DNA of 59,451 bases, from contig CAJXSZ010000020.1 in NCBI GenBank assembly GCA_913060815.1, positions 1 through 59,451 of the forward strand. Reading direction: 5' to 3'. Below are positions 41,011 to 50,446 of this stretch, in pieces. How positions within the stretch are numbered: position 1 is the first letter of the stretch; each line of letters starts with the position of its first letter. A program made the position numbers and the translations under genes. The DNA is from an uncultured Sulfitobacter sp. GTDB lineage: Bacteria; Pseudomonadota; Alphaproteobacteria; Rhodobacterales; Rhodobacteraceae. Below the pieces are notes generated by a model. It was not told the DNA's origin and searched no databases. It worked only from the letters and a program-made list of their open reading frames with translations.

Positions 41011-42747
41011 ATGCGCAGTGACATAGTCAAACGCGGAGCAGAGGAACTGCGCCAAGTGCGCAAGCGCAGTCGTGCGCTCTTTTGGACGGTCGGCGTATTC
41101 TCGGCGTTTGCCAATCTTCTGATGCTCACTGGCCCGATGTACATGCTTCAGGTCTATGACCGCGTACTGGGGTCGAGCAGCGTCGAGACTCTGGTGGCGC
41201 TCTCCCTGTTGGTGGCGTTCTTATACACAATTATGGGTGTGCTCGACTATACGCGCGGGCGCATCATGGCGCGCGTGGGTGCACGGTTTCAGGATAATCT
41301 GGACCGCCGCGCCTTTGATGCCGTCGTGCGCAAATCTGCGGTGGCGCCTGATACCAAGACCAACGGCAGCCTTGCCGATCTAGAAGCCGTGCAACGCACG
41401 ATCACCTCACCCGTTCTGATGGCCGCATTTGATCTGCCGTGGACCCCGTTATTCTTCGCAGGAATTTTCGTCTTTCATGCCTATCTTGGCTATCTCGCCT
41501 TGGCGGGTGCTGCGGTCCTGATCGCATTTGCTGTGGCCAACCAATATCTGTCCCGCGCGGCTCAGCTCAAAGGTGCCGAAGCGGGCCAGCAGGCCTCCGA
41601 GATGAGCGCCCAGATACGCACCGAAGCCGAAATGGTGCAGGCAATGGGGATGCGCAATGCAACGTTTACGCGTTGGCAGAAATCTCGTGGTCAGGCGCTT
41701 GCCGCTCAGGTCCATGCTGCGGATGTCAGTGGAACGTTCACCTCGATGACAAAGACGATGCGCCTGTTTTTGCAATCCGCTATGTTGGGCATGGGTGCGT
41801 ATCTGGTTCTTCAGAATGAACTGACGCCAGGTGCAATGATTGCGGGATCGATCCTGCTGGGCCGCGCTTTGGCGCCCGTTGAGGTTGGTTTGACCCAATG
41901 GCCTGTGGTGCAACGCGGGATGCAGGGATGGTCAAATCTGTCCGAATTATTGGGGGCTGTCCCGCCCGAAGCTCCGCGTACGGAATTGCCCACGCCGCGT
42001 GCCTCGCTTGTGGCGAGGAACCTTACGGTGGTGCCTCCGGGGCAGAAGCAGGCATCGCTGAAATCTATCTCTTTCGACGTCCAGCCAGGTCAAGCAGTTG
42101 GTGTGATCGGCCCGTCGGGCGCAGGCAAGTCAACGCTGGCACGCACACTCACGGGTGTCTGGCGGCCTGCTGGCGGCTCGGTCCGGCTGGATGCGGCGGC
42201 CCTTGAGCATTACGGTTCCGAGGTTCTGGGCCGTCATATCGGATACCTTCCCCAACGGGTTACATTGTTCGACGGCACTATCGCCCAGAATATTGCACGC
42301 CTTGCGGATACGCCTGACGATACAAAGGTGGTCGCGGCAGCGAAAAAGGCAGCAGCCCACGAGATGATCCTCGAGCTGCCAGATGGCTATGACACTGTCG
42401 TCCATGCAGGTCAGGTGCGTTTGTCGGGCGGGCAGATGCAGCGGATCGGCCTTGCGCGCGCGCTCTACGATGATCCTGTTATTCTGGTGTTGGATGAGCC
42501 GAACTCGAACCTTGACAACGTAGGATCAGAAGCGCTGAACCAATCGATCCGTGCCATGAAAGCAGGGGGCAAATCTGTGCTGATTATGGCGCACCGCCCA
42601 GCCGCTATTCAGGAGTGTGATATGCTGTTGGTGCTGGACAATGGCATGCGTACGGCCTTTGGCCCCAAGGATGAGGTCCTCAAAGGAATGGTTAAAAACC
42701 ACCGTGATATTCAAAGAGCCCCCAAAGATGCGGGGGGTGTTACATGA
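41011..42747 (+). CDS. Type I secretion system permease/ATPase (PrtD type)
   Basis: A 578-residue half-transporter: about six helices in residues 25-310, then an ABC ATPase with Walker A GPSGAGKST, signature LSGGQMQR and Walker B VILVLDEPN. The lack of an N-terminal C39-like domain and the LMLTGPMYMLQVYDRVL motif place it in the PrtD/LipB group that exports RTX or protease-like proteins directly from cytoplasm to outside. Its stop overlaps the adaptor start (ATGA). No RTX substrate or TolC homologue lies in the window, so both must be elsewhere. Confidence 0.95.
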   Translation: MRSDIVKRGAEELRQVRKRSRALFWTVGVFSAFANLLMLTGPMYMLQVYDRVLGSSSVETLVALSLLVAFLYTIMGVLDYTRGRIMARVGARFQDNLDRRAFDAVVRKSAVAPDTKTNGSLADLEAVQRTITSPVLMAAFDLPWTPLFFAGIFVFHAYLGYLALAGAAVLIAFAVANQYLSRAAQLKGAEAGQQASEMSAQIRTEAEMVQAMGMRNATFTRWQKSRGQALAAQVHAADVSGTFTSMTKTMRLFLQSAMLGMGAYLVLQNELTPGAMIAGSILLGRALAPVEVGLTQWPVVQRGMQGWSNLSELLGAVPPEAPRTELPTPRASLVARNLTVVPPGQKQASLKSISFDVQPGQAVGVIGPSGAGKSTLARTLTGVWRPAGGSVRLDAAALEHYGSEVLGRHIGYLPQRVTLFDGTIAQNIARLADTPDDTKVVAAAKKAAAHEMILELPDGYDTVVHAGQVRLSGGQMQRIGLARALYDDPVILVLDEPNSNLDNVGSEALNQSIRAMKAGGKSVLIMAHRPAAIQECDMLLVLDNGMRTAFGPKDEVLKGMVKNHRDIQRAPKDAGGVT

Positions 42748-44048
42748 GCGGAACGCAAAACTGGTCCGCGATGCGGCCTGTCGTAATAGGCTTGATCGGT
42801 ATCGCGGTGCTCTTTGGTGGCTTTGGCACATGGGCCGCGACCTCCAACATCGCGGGGGCGATCATCGCGTCCGGACGGATCGAAGTGGATCGCAACAGGC
42901 AGGTCGTCCAGCACGATACAGGCGGCACAATCGCGCAAATCCATGTCGATGAAGGGGATCTCGTCAACGCAGGCGATCTGCTGCTGGAGCTTGATCCTGC
43001 GCAATTCCGCTCTGAACTGACACTGATCGAGGGGCAGCTTTTTGAGTTAATGGCACGGCGCGGCCGGCTGGAGGCGCAGCGTGATGGCACACCTCAAATC
43101 ACCTTTCCGACCGAGCTGGTCGAGGCTGGGGCCAATAATCCTGACGCGCAGGAATTGATGGAGGGCCAGAGCAACCTTTTCGAGGCACGCCGCAACAGTG
43201 TCGCCCGCGAGGTTGAGCAACTGGCAAAGCAACGGAACCAGATCGAAGACCAGATCGACGGTATCCGCGCGCAAGAACAGTCGCTGGCGGCGCAGCTTGA
43301 CCTGATAGAGCCGCAGTTGGTGAGCCAGAAGAAATTGCTAAGTGACGGGCTGGCACAGGCGGCTTCTGTCCTGCGGCTGGAGCAGGAGAAGGCTCGGCTG
43401 ACAGGCGAGATCGGCCGCCTTGTGGCGACGCGGGCGCAAGCGGCGGGGCGGATGACGGAAATCGAGATCATCGAGTTGAAGGTGGGCACGTCAGGTCGTG
43501 AAGAGGCTATCGCCGAGTTGCGCGAGACCCGCTACCGCGAATTATCGCTGATCGAACAGCGCCGCGCCCTGCTGGCCCAAATCGACCGCCTCGATATTCG
43601 TGCGCCTGTGTCTGGCATTGTCTATTCGATGCAGGTGACAACGCCGCGCTCGGTGATCCGTCCTGCTGATCCGCTGTTGTTCCTGATCCCGCAGGATCGC
43701 CCTTTGGTGATCGCTGCGCAGGTGCCGCCTACCAATGTGGACGAGATAACCGTGGGTCAGGAAGTAAACCTGCGACTTTCCTCTTTGGACCAGCGCACGA
43801 CTCCTGAACTCAAAGGGCAGGTTGTCCTGATTTCCGCCGATGCGCTGGATGATCCGTCGACGGGACAAAGCTATTTTGGCGTCGAGATTACCCTCTCCGC
43901 GGGGGAGGTAGAGCGGCTACCGGAGGGTACCCAGCTTTTGCCTGGTATGCCCGTGGATGCGTTTATCAAAACGGGGGATCGTTCACCGCTCACTTATCTG
44001 GTCAAACCGCTCACGGATTATTTTGTGAAGTCATGGCGCGAAAGCTGA
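42744..44048 (+). CDS. HlyD family type I secretion periplasmic adaptor
   Basis: A 434-residue membrane fusion protein: one helix near the N-terminus (about residues 10-32), a biotinyl/lipoyl half-motif (GTIAQIHVDEGDLVNAGDLLLELD), a long coiled coil (about 90-280), the returning half (RLDIRAPVSGIVYSM) and a beta-barrel region. It links the ABC exporter to TolC. It is translationally coupled to the exporter gene. Confidence 0.95.
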   Translation: MSGTQNWSAMRPVVIGLIGIAVLFGGFGTWAATSNIAGAIIASGRIEVDRNRQVVQHDTGGTIAQIHVDEGDLVNAGDLLLELDPAQFRSELTLIEGQLFELMARRGRLEAQRDGTPQITFPTELVEAGANNPDAQELMEGQSNLFEARRNSVAREVEQLAKQRNQIEDQIDGIRAQEQSLAAQLDLIEPQLVSQKKLLSDGLAQAASVLRLEQEKARLTGEIGRLVATRAQAAGRMTEIEIIELKVGTSGREEAIAELRETRYRELSLIEQRRALLAQIDRLDIRAPVSGIVYSMQVTTPRSVIRPADPLLFLIPQDRPLVIAAQVPPTNVDEITVGQEVNLRLSSLDQRTTPELKGQVVLISADALDDPSTGQSYFGVEITLSAGEVERLPEGTQLLPGMPVDAFIKTGDRSPLTYLVKPLTDYFVKSWRES

Positions 44049-44117
44049 AACAGACCCTATCAAGCGCGGCGGAACGGCGGTAGCGTCTGCAAAAGACTCT
44101 AATCAAAGGACGCACTC

Positions 44118-44576
44118 ATGAGCAATTCACAACGCCTTGCCGACAAGGGCATCACGCTTCCAGAATCGGCGGCACCTGCGGCCAACTATGTGCCCTTCGT
44201 GCAGACAGGGAACACCCTCTACGTTTCAGGCCAGATTTCGCAGGATGCGTCGGGCTTTATCACTGGTATCCTTGGCGACACCATGAGCGTGGAAGAGGGA
44301 GCCGCTGCGGCGCAAACCTGCGCGCTCCAGCTTTTGGGGCAGGTGAAGGCGGCCTGTGGCGGCGACATCAACCGTCTTAAGCGTGTTGTAAAGCTGACGG
44401 GCTTCGTTAACTCGACCAAAGACTTTACCCAGCAGCCCGCAGTGATCAACGGATGCTCCGACTTCATGGTGGATGCGTTGGGCGACGTAGGCCGTCATGC
44501 CCGCTCTGCTGTGTCGGCAGGGGCACTGCCCTTCGGTGTTGCCGTCGAGATCGAAGGCATCTTCGAGATCGAATGA
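44118..44576 (+). CDS. RidA family protein
   Basis: A 152-residue member of the RidA/YjgF/Rid superfamily. The fold's typical NTLYVSGQISQ, a mid-protein LGDTMSVEEGAAAAQTCALQLLGQV and the C-terminal HARSAVSAGALPFGVAVEIEGI are present. Archetypal RidA deaminates reactive enamines and imines. Here the arginine expected after HAR is present, in favour of deaminase-type members. It starts an apparent operon; its stop overlaps the GDPD start. Confidence 0.93.
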   Translation: MSNSQRLADKGITLPESAAPAANYVPFVQTGNTLYVSGQISQDASGFITGILGDTMSVEEGAAAAQTCALQLLGQVKAACGGDINRLKRVVKLTGFVNSTKDFTQQPAVINGCSDFMVDALGDVGRHARSAVSAGALPFGVAVEIEGIFEIE

Positions 44577-45343
44577 CGCAGGCCGTTCTGCCGCGCAGTT
44601 TTGCGCAGACACCCTTCGCCCATCGCGCTTTGCATGACGTGACCCAAGGCCGCCCTGAAAATTCAAGGGCGGCGATTCGTGCCGCAATCGAGGCGGGATA
44701 CGGCATCGAGATTGATGTCCAGCTGAGTCGCGATGGCGCAGCGATGGTGTTTCACGACTACACGCTTGAGCGACTGACCAATGGCACGGGCGCTTTAATC
44801 GCGCATGATGCGCAGGCGCTTGGGGCGGCCATCTTGTCTGGAAGCACGGAAGGTATTCCCGATCTTGCGGAGGTCCTGAAGATCGTCGCGGGACGTGTAC
44901 CGCTCCTGATCGAGTTGAAGGATCAGGACGGCATGATGGGCCCTGATATCGGCCCGCTTGAGCGCGCCACGGCACAGGCGCTTGTGGGATATCGCGGCGA
45001 AGTGGCCGTCATGTCCTTCAATCCGCATTCTGTGGCAGCGATGAAAGAACTTTGTGGCGATATTCCACGCGGGCTCACCACCTCGGCATTTGATCCAGAC
45101 GGATGGGGCCTGCCAGAGGCGGTGTGCGAGAACCTTCGCGATATCCCCGATTACGTCCGCGTTGGCGCATCCTTTATCAGCCATGAGGTTGCAGATCTGG
45201 ACCGTGAGCGCGTAGCTGAACTCAAAGCGGCAGGCGCCGTGATCGGGTGTTGGACGGTCAAGAGTGCAACCCAAGAAGCGCAGGCCAGAAGGATTGCCGA
45301 TACAATCACCTTCGAGGGGTATGATGCGGCGCTGAAGGCTTGA
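44573..45343 (+). CDS. Glycerophosphodiester phosphodiesterase
   Basis: A 256-residue GDPD-family enzyme. The catalytic His is in FAHRAL (near residue 17), followed by RPENSRAA (Glu ligand), GIEIDVQLSRDGAAMVFHD (Glu, Asp and second His) and LLIELKDQ (Glu). It hydrolyses glycerophosphodiesters from membrane lipid turnover to glycerol 3-phosphate and alcohol. No signal peptide, so cytoplasmic (UgpQ-like). The ATG at 44573 overlaps the ridA-type stop (ATGA); an in-frame upstream extension is antisense-quality sequence. Confidence 0.93.
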   Translation: MTQAVLPRSFAQTPFAHRALHDVTQGRPENSRAAIRAAIEAGYGIEIDVQLSRDGAAMVFHDYTLERLTNGTGALIAHDAQALGAAILSGSTEGIPDLAEVLKIVAGRVPLLIELKDQDGMMGPDIGPLERATAQALVGYRGEVAVMSFNPHSVAAMKELCGDIPRGLTTSAFDPDGWGLPEAVCENLRDIPDYVRVGASFISHEVADLDRERVAELKAAGAVIGCWTVKSATQEAQARRIADTITFEGYDAALKA

Positions 45344-45398
45344 ACATCGCCGCATGCGCGCCACCTATAACCGCAGGTGCAGCAACAGGAAAATCCAC

Positions 45399-46586
45399 AT
45401 GAGCGCGCAAGAGGTCGAGATTACGATCATCCAGTCTCTCTCCGAGATCGAGGCTGCAGATTGGGATGCCTGCGCTTGCCCCGAAGCGGTAGATGGCGCG
45501 CGCCCGAATGATCCGTTCACCACGTACCGCTTTCTCAAAGCGCTGGAAGTCAGCGGCAGTGTCGGCGCTGGCACGGGCTGGCAGCCGCAATACCTGACGG
45601 CACGTATTGATGGGCAAATCATTGGCGTGGCACCGCTTTATGCAAAGTCCCATTCGCAGGGCGAGTACATCTTCGACCATTCCTTTGCCCATGCCTACGA
45701 GCGCGCAGGCGGTCGGTATTACCCCAAGCTCCAGATCGCCGTGCCGCACACTCCTGCGACCGGGCGGCGGTTTTTGACGCGCGAGGGCTTCGAGGAGGTG
45801 GGATTTAATGCGCTGGTGCAAGGGGCTGTGCAGCTGACGGAGAACAATCAGCTTAGTTCGCTCAACATCACCTTTTGCACCGGTGAGGAGGCCGAACGGG
45901 CCGAAGCTTTAGGCCTCATGTCCCGAAAAAGCCAGCAGTTCCATTGGCGCAATGACGGCTACGCTGATTTCGATGCGTTTCTTGCCAGCCTCAGCTCGCG
46001 CAAGCGCAAGAATTTGCGCAAGGAACGCGCCACGGCGCAAGGCTTCGGCGGTACGATCCGGACCTTCACGGGAGATGAAATCCTTCCCGAGCATTGGGAG
46101 GCGTTCTGGGTTTTCTATCAGGACACTGGCGCGCGTAAATGGGGCACGCCATATCTGACGCGGAGGTTCTTTGACGTCGCGCATGAGGTTCTTCGCGATG
46201 ATATCGCACTGGTGCTGGCCGAGCGTGACGGGCGTTGGGTCGCAGGTGCGCTGAACTTTATCGGCGCAGACGCGTTATATGGCCGATATTGGGGCTGCAC
46301 TGAGCATCACTCGTGCCTGCACTTCGAGCTGTGCTATTATCAGGCCATCGATCTGGCGATTTCCATGGGGCTTGGCACGGTCGAGGCGGGAGCGCAGGGG
46401 GAGCATAAGTTGGCGCGGGGGTACTTGCCCCATGCCACGTGGTCGCTGCACTGGATGCGGGATGCTGGGTTTGCGCGTGCTGTCGGGGACTATCTCGAAG
46501 CAGAGCGCGCTGCGGTAGATGAGGAAATCGAGGTGCTCACAGAGTATGGGCCTTTTAAGAAGATAGAAATTGAGGAACAGGAATGA
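45399..46586 (+). CDS. FemAB-like acyltransferase family protein (DUF482)
   Basis: A 395-residue member of the FemAB_like/DUF482 family with a double GNAT fold. Landmarks are [33 protein letters not shown] and the C-terminal [16 protein letters not shown]. The family is named after peptidoglycan-interpeptide enzymes but its own substrate is unknown. The ATG at 45399 has AGGA 8 bases upstream. It lies 55 bases after the GDPD gene and overlaps the dehydratase gene by 4 bases. Confidence 0.92.
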   Translation: MSAQEVEITIIQSLSEIEAADWDACACPEAVDGARPNDPFTTYRFLKALEVSGSVGAGTGWQPQYLTARIDGQIIGVAPLYAKSHSQGEYIFDHSFAHAYERAGGRYYPKLQIAVPHTPATGRRFLTREGFEEVGFNALVQGAVQLTENNQLSSLNITFCTGEEAERAEALGLMSRKSQQFHWRNDGYADFDAFLASLSSRKRKNLRKERATAQGFGGTIRTFTGDEILPEHWEAFWVFYQDTGARKWGTPYLTRRFFDVAHEVLRDDIALVLAERDGRWVAGALNFIGADALYGRYWGCTEHHSCLHFELCYYQAIDLAISMGLGTVEAGAQGEHKLARGYLPHATWSLHWMRDAGFARAVGDYLEAERAAVDEEIEVLTEYGPFKKIEIEEQE

Positions 46587-46873
46587 CGGAGAAACTGAGC
46601 GCCGAGACACGCGGGCCGCTGCTTGACCCGCTGTTGCAAAACGGCTGGAAGATGACTGAAGGGCGCGATGCAATTACAAAAACCTATGAGTTTGATGATT
46701 TTGCACATGCCTTCGGGTGGATGACTTCTGCCGCGATCTGGGCGGAGAAGTGGAACCACCACCCCGAATGGTCGAACGTTTACAATAATGTGACCGTCAC
46801 GCTGACGACCCATGATGTAGATGGTCTCAGCACACTCGACGCCAAGCTGGCGCGCAAAATGGACGGTCTGTGA
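46583..46873 (+). CDS. 4a-hydroxytetrahydrobiopterin dehydratase
   Basis: A 96-residue pterin-4a-carbinolamine dehydratase (PhhB/PCD). The active-site pattern [14 protein letters not shown] is present in full and the length is standard. It recycles pterin cofactor after aromatic hydroxylation; no phenylalanine hydroxylase is nearby, and in such cases a role with molybdopterin cofactors has been proposed. Translationally coupled to the FemAB-like gene; only three bases separate it from the MscS-type gene. Confidence 0.95.
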   Translation: MTEKLSAETRGPLLDPLLQNGWKMTEGRDAITKTYEFDDFAHAFGWMTSAAIWAEKWNHHPEWSNVYNNVTVTLTTHDVDGLSTLDAKLARKMDGL

Positions 46874-46876
46874 TTT

Positions 46877-47734
46877 ATGGAAACCCTTACGAATTTGCTG
46901 AATACTGAAATCTGGAACGGTCGGTCGGTGTCGGAGCTTTTGACACTCGAATTTCTGGCGTCCGCTGCGGGGTCTGTACTCGGGGCGATTGCCATTCTCT
47001 TTGTGGGCTGGACCGTGTCGGCGTGGATGCAGCGCCGGATTGTTAAGCTGAGTCAGAAGAACAAGCATCTCGATGATATGCTGTTTGAGTTCCTCGCGTC
47101 GATTGCGCGCTATGTGATCATGGGCTTCACGGTCCTGTTTGTGCTCAACACTTTCGGGGTGCAGACAACCTCGGTAGTTGCCATCATCGGTGCGGCAGGT
47201 CTGGCGATCGGTCTGGCGCTTCAAGGGACATTGTCCAATGTTGCCGCGGGTGTAATGCTGATCCTGTTTCGCCCGATCAAGATCGGAGATTTCGTCGAAG
47301 TTGCTGGAGAAATGGGCACGGTAAAGGCGATCAGCCTCAACTTTACCGAGTTGGCAGACCTCAGCAATGTGCAGGTCATCGTGCCGAACGCGCAAGTATG
47401 GGGCAATATCATCACCAACTATTCCACAAATCCGCTGCGGCGTGCGGAATGGACTTTTGGTGTGGGATACGGGGCCAATCTCAAGACCGCCGAAGACATT
47501 ATCCGCGACATCATCATGGCCGACTCGCGCTCAAAGGCCGAGCCTGAACCGTTTATTCAGGTAACAAACCTTGGCGATAGCTCTGTCGATTTTCTGGTGC
47601 GGGTGTGGTGCGATGCGTCCGTGTATTTCGGATTTCGCGCAGACATAACGCGCAAGATCAAAGAGGCATTTGACGAAGGCGGGGTGGATATTCCGTTCCC
47701 CACGCGCACGATGATCCAAGCGCAAACGGACTGA
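46877..47734 (+). CDS. Small-conductance mechanosensitive channel, MscS family
   Basis: A 285-residue MscS-type channel. Three helices occupy about residues 28-125, the third being the Gly/Ala-rich pore helix (IIGAAGLAIGLALQGTLSNVAAG). The soluble beta domain begins at RPIKIGDFVEVAG and includes VIVPNAQVWGNIITNYS. It opens under membrane tension to protect against osmotic downshock. Last gene of the ridA-type to mscS run. An exact hairpin follows. Confidence 0.95.
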   Translation: METLTNLLNTEIWNGRSVSELLTLEFLASAAGSVLGAIAILFVGWTVSAWMQRRIVKLSQKNKHLDDMLFEFLASIARYVIMGFTVLFVLNTFGVQTTSVVAIIGAAGLAIGLALQGTLSNVAAGVMLILFRPIKIGDFVEVAGEMGTVKAISLNFTELADLSNVQVIVPNAQVWGNIITNYSTNPLRRAEWTFGVGYGANLKTAEDIIRDIIMADSRSKAEPEPFIQVTNLGDSSVDFLVRVWCDASVYFGFRADITRKIKEAFDEGGVDIPFPTRTMIQAQTD

Positions 47735-47742
47735 TCAGTGCT

Positions 47743-47777
47743 ATGGACAGGGCCGCATCGGATGCCGCCCTGTCCAT
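47743..47777. terminator. Perfect hairpin between convergent mscS-type and peroxiredoxin genes
   Basis: Eleven exactly paired bases (47743-47753 with 47767-47777) enclose an inner four-base stem (47755-47758 with 47762-47765). There is no T-run on either side, so termination may need Rho or the structure may protect 3' ends. It is the only feature in the 48-base spacer. Confidence 0.55.
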
Positions 47778-47782
47778 CGCAA

Positions 47783-48271
47783 TTACATGCTAGCGAGCAG
47801 ACCCTCGCCGCCGGACACTTCACAGACGCCCGGGTTTTCTTCTTCCTGAAGCAGTGTCACTTTCCCATCATCCACCAGCATCGCATAGCGCTTTGAGCGT
47901 GCGACGAGGCCTGCAGGTGCTGCGTCAAAATCCATGCCGATCGCCTTTGTGAACTCGGATGAGGCATCGCCCAGCATGGTGATACCTGCGGCTGTCGCAC
48001 CTGTGGCATCGCCCCATGCCTGCATCACAAACGGGTCGTTGCAGGAGATGCAGATGATCTCGTCCACGCCCTTTGCGTCAAACTGGTCCTTGGTGCGCAT
48101 AAAGCTGGGTACGTGGGCGGAATGGCAGGTTGGCGTAAAGGCACCCGGCACGGCAAAGACGACGACTTTGCGGCCCTTTGTCAGATCGCTCATTTGGACG
48201 GGAGCGGGGCCTTCCGCGCCCATTCGCACCAGTGTTGCATCGGGGAGTGTGTCGCCTTGGGAAATTGGCAT
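47783..48271 (-). CDS. Peroxiredoxin, Prx5 family
   Basis: A 162-residue Prx5/AhpE-like thiol peroxidase. The peroxidatic cysteine is in the motif PGAFTPTCHSAHVP. A second cysteine in GVCEVSGGEG near the C-terminus matches the position of a possible resolving residue. It reduces hydroperoxides using glutathione or glutaredoxin. The ATG at 48271 has AAGGTGA upstream; an in-frame ATG five codons before is less likely. Confidence 0.95.
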   Translation of the reverse strand: MPISQGDTLPDATLVRMGAEGPAPVQMSDLTKGRKVVVFAVPGAFTPTCHSAHVPSFMRTKDQFDAKGVDEIICISCNDPFVMQAWGDATGATAAGITMLGDASSEFTKAIGMDFDAAPAGLVARSKRYAMLVDDGKVTLLQEEENPGVCEVSGGEGLLASM

Positions 48272-48361
48272 GGGGTCACCTTTCATGTGATTGTAATTGT
48301 CCTACTGCGAGATATAGGGTCTGCACACAGGCGGGGCCAGTGCATCAGAGGAGAATAACCC

Positions 48362-49570
48362 ATGCGCCATATCGTTGTGATCGGAGCAGGGCAGGCGGGA
48401 TCGTCCTGTGTGGTCAAGCTGCGCAATGGCGGCTTTGATGGTAAGATCACCCTGATCGGGGCCGAGACGCAGCCGCCGTATCAACGCCCGCCGTTGTCCA
48501 AGGCCTATCTCATGGGGGACATGACGCTGGAGCGTCTGTATCTGCGTCCCGAAGCATTTTACGCCGAGCAGCAGATTGATTTGCGCCTTGGCACTCATGT
48601 GCAAGGCATTGATGCGGCTTCGAAAATGATCGATCTAGGCGCAGAGCACCTGTCCTATGATGATCTGGTTCTGACCACGGGGTCGGTGCCTCACCGTCTG
48701 CCTGCCGCCATTGGAGGCGCGCTGGACGGCGTTCATGTCGTACGCGGTCTTGCAGACGTTGATGCGATGGCGCCGCGGTTCGTGGAAGGTGCCCGCGTGC
48801 TGATCGTGGGTGGTGGATACATCGGGCTGGAGGCGGCGTCCGTGGCCGCGAAGCTCGGACTTAAGGTCACGCTGGTCGAGATGGCGCCACGCATTCTACA
48901 GCGGGTGGCTGCGCCTGAAACCTCTGATTTCTTTCGGGAGTTACACACCAGTCATGGCGTCGACCTGCGCGAAGGGGTGGGCCTCGACCGCCTCACAGGC
49001 GAGGGTGCGGTGAGCGGTGCCGTGCTGACGGACGGGACGAAGCTGGACGTGGATTTCGTCATTGTCGGAGTAGGCATCGCGCCTGCAACGACACTGGCCG
49101 AAGCCGCTGGCGTGGGAGTTGATAACGGGATCGCAGTGGACGCGCAGGGGCGCACGGATGTGCCGCACATCTGGGCTGCGGGCGATTGCACATCATTTCC
49201 ATATGGTGGCGGGCGCATCCGGTTGGAGAGTGTGCCGAACGCGATTGAACAGGCTGAAATTGTTGCGGAAAACCTGATGGGCGCAGGCAAGGATTACGTG
49301 GCCAAGCCGTGGTTCTGGTCGGACCAGTATGACATCAAGCTTCAGATTGCGGGCCTGAATACGGGCTACGATCGGGTCGTCACGAGGGGGGCTGCGGGAG
49401 GCCCCGTGTCATTCTGGTACTACAAGGGCGAGACGCTGCTGGCGGTGGATGCGGCCAATGATCCACGTGGCTATATGATTGGTAAGCGGTTGATTGAAAG
49501 CGGTAAATCGCCCGCACCCGAAGTGATTGCCGATCCCGATACGGATATGAAAGCGCTGCTCAAGGCATGA
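48362..49570 (+). CDS. FAD-dependent ferredoxin-reductase-like oxidoreductase
   Basis: A 402-residue NAD(P)H:ferredoxin/rubredoxin reductase of the putidaredoxin/rhodocoxin reductase type. The FAD site is VIGAGQAGSS at the N-terminus, followed by PPYQRPPLSKAYL; the NAD site is VLIVGGGYIGLEAA near residue 145; a second FAD motif is AAGDCTSFP. The C-terminal dimerisation domain has FWSDQYDIKLQIAG. It passes electrons to a [2Fe-2S] ferredoxin for a P450 or dioxygenase, none of which is adjacent. It overlaps rsmD by 4 bases. Confidence 0.93.
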   Translation: MRHIVVIGAGQAGSSCVVKLRNGGFDGKITLIGAETQPPYQRPPLSKAYLMGDMTLERLYLRPEAFYAEQQIDLRLGTHVQGIDAASKMIDLGAEHLSYDDLVLTTGSVPHRLPAAIGGALDGVHVVRGLADVDAMAPRFVEGARVLIVGGGYIGLEAASVAAKLGLKVTLVEMAPRILQRVAAPETSDFFRELHTSHGVDLREGVGLDRLTGEGAVSGAVLTDGTKLDVDFVIVGVGIAPATTLAEAAGVGVDNGIAVDAQGRTDVPHIWAAGDCTSFPYGGGRIRLESVPNAIEQAEIVAENLMGAGKDYVAKPWFWSDQYDIKLQIAGLNTGYDRVVTRGAAGGPVSFWYYKGETLLAVDAANDPRGYMIGKRLIESGKSPAPEVIADPDTDMKALLKA

Positions 49571-50118
49571 GGATCATTTCAGGCGATTTCCGTGGCACAG
49601 TGCTGGCTGATGTGGGCAAAGGGGACGCGGCAGCGCATCTGCGGCCCACGTCTGACCGAGTGCGCGAAAGTTTGTTTTCCATGCTCACACATCTCGATGT
49701 GATTCATGGGGCGCGGGTGCTGGATTTGTTCGCAGGCACAGGTGCGCTAGGGCTGGAGGCGCTGTCACGCGGCGCGCAACAGATTGTTTTTATTGAAAAT
49801 GGTAAGGTTGCGCAGAAGCTTGTGCGCGAGAATATCGAGAAGCTGAGGGCGCGCGATGTGGCGCGGATGATGCCACAGGATGCGACCGCTCTGGGCGCGT
49901 GGCCTATGACGCCGTTCGATCTCGTGTTTCTTGATCCGCCCTATGGCAAGGGCATGGGCCAGCAGGCGCTGGCGGCTGCTTTGGCGGGCGGGTGGCTGGC
50001 GCCCGAAGCAGTGATTGTCTGGGAAGAGAGCGCGCCGATGGACGCGCCGCATGGCTTCAAGCGGACGGACAAGCGTAAATTCGGCGATACGCATGTGACG
50101 CTTTTACAGCGGGAATGA
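49567..50118 (+). CDS. rsmD: 16S rRNA (guanine(966)-N(2))-methyltransferase RsmD
   Basis: A 183-residue SAM-dependent methyltransferase. The N-terminus MRIISGDFRG with RPTSDRVRESLFSML is diagnostic of RsmD. The SAM site is LDLFAGTGALGLEALSRGA and the catalytic motif is FLDPPYGKG. It methylates G966 of 16S rRNA. It is coupled by an ATGA overlap to the flavoprotein gene upstream. Confidence 0.96.
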   Translation: MRIISGDFRGTVLADVGKGDAAAHLRPTSDRVRESLFSMLTHLDVIHGARVLDLFAGTGALGLEALSRGAQQIVFIENGKVAQKLVRENIEKLRARDVARMMPQDATALGAWPMTPFDLVFLDPPYGKGMGQQALAAALAGGWLAPEAVIVWEESAPMDAPHGFKRTDKRKFGDTHVTLLQRE

Positions 50119-50442
50119 CGTGGGTGTGCTTTGGGTACACTAAGCGTACATCCCCTGTGCACCCCCCGTATGCCGTTTCCACGACACCAGCTCCGTCTCT
50201 GAGCAGCATATCTGAGGCTCGAATTTTGACGGGATGGCTTGAGTTGGGTTAGGCTAATGTATGACCGATGCAACCGCCTCTTCGCTCCCACGGGTCGGAC
50301 GGATCAAAAAACCGTCCGTGCCTCTGCCCAGACCGCAACCGTTTGGCGGGTCGGTTTTCATTTCCGATTGCATCACGCCGCTGTGCGGGGAGACGGTGCT
50401 GTCGCTGCTGCTCAAGCGGATGGCGCGGGATGATTTAGAGGG
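50119..50442. other. Spacer between rsmD and map; one doubtful short reading frame
   Basis: A 324-base stretch without a confident gene. It contains GTACACT-AGCGTAC at about 50137-50150 as a weak imperfect palindrome and no clear terminator. A short reading frame at 50261-50446 is listed separately. Confidence 0.5.
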
Positions 50443-50446
50443 CTAG
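50261..50446 (+). CDS. Doubtful 61-residue hypothetical protein
   Basis: A 61-residue frame with no recognisable ribosome site. The product has a proline-rich first half (VPLPRPQPFGG) and a hydrophobic helix-like stretch with CITPLCG. It is convergent with map and overlaps its stop by 4 bases, a layout real genes often show, but sequence alone gives no family. Could equally be spurious. Confidence 0.3.
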   Translation: MTDATASSLPRVGRIKKPSVPLPRPQPFGGSVFISDCITPLCGETVLSLLLKRMARDDLEG

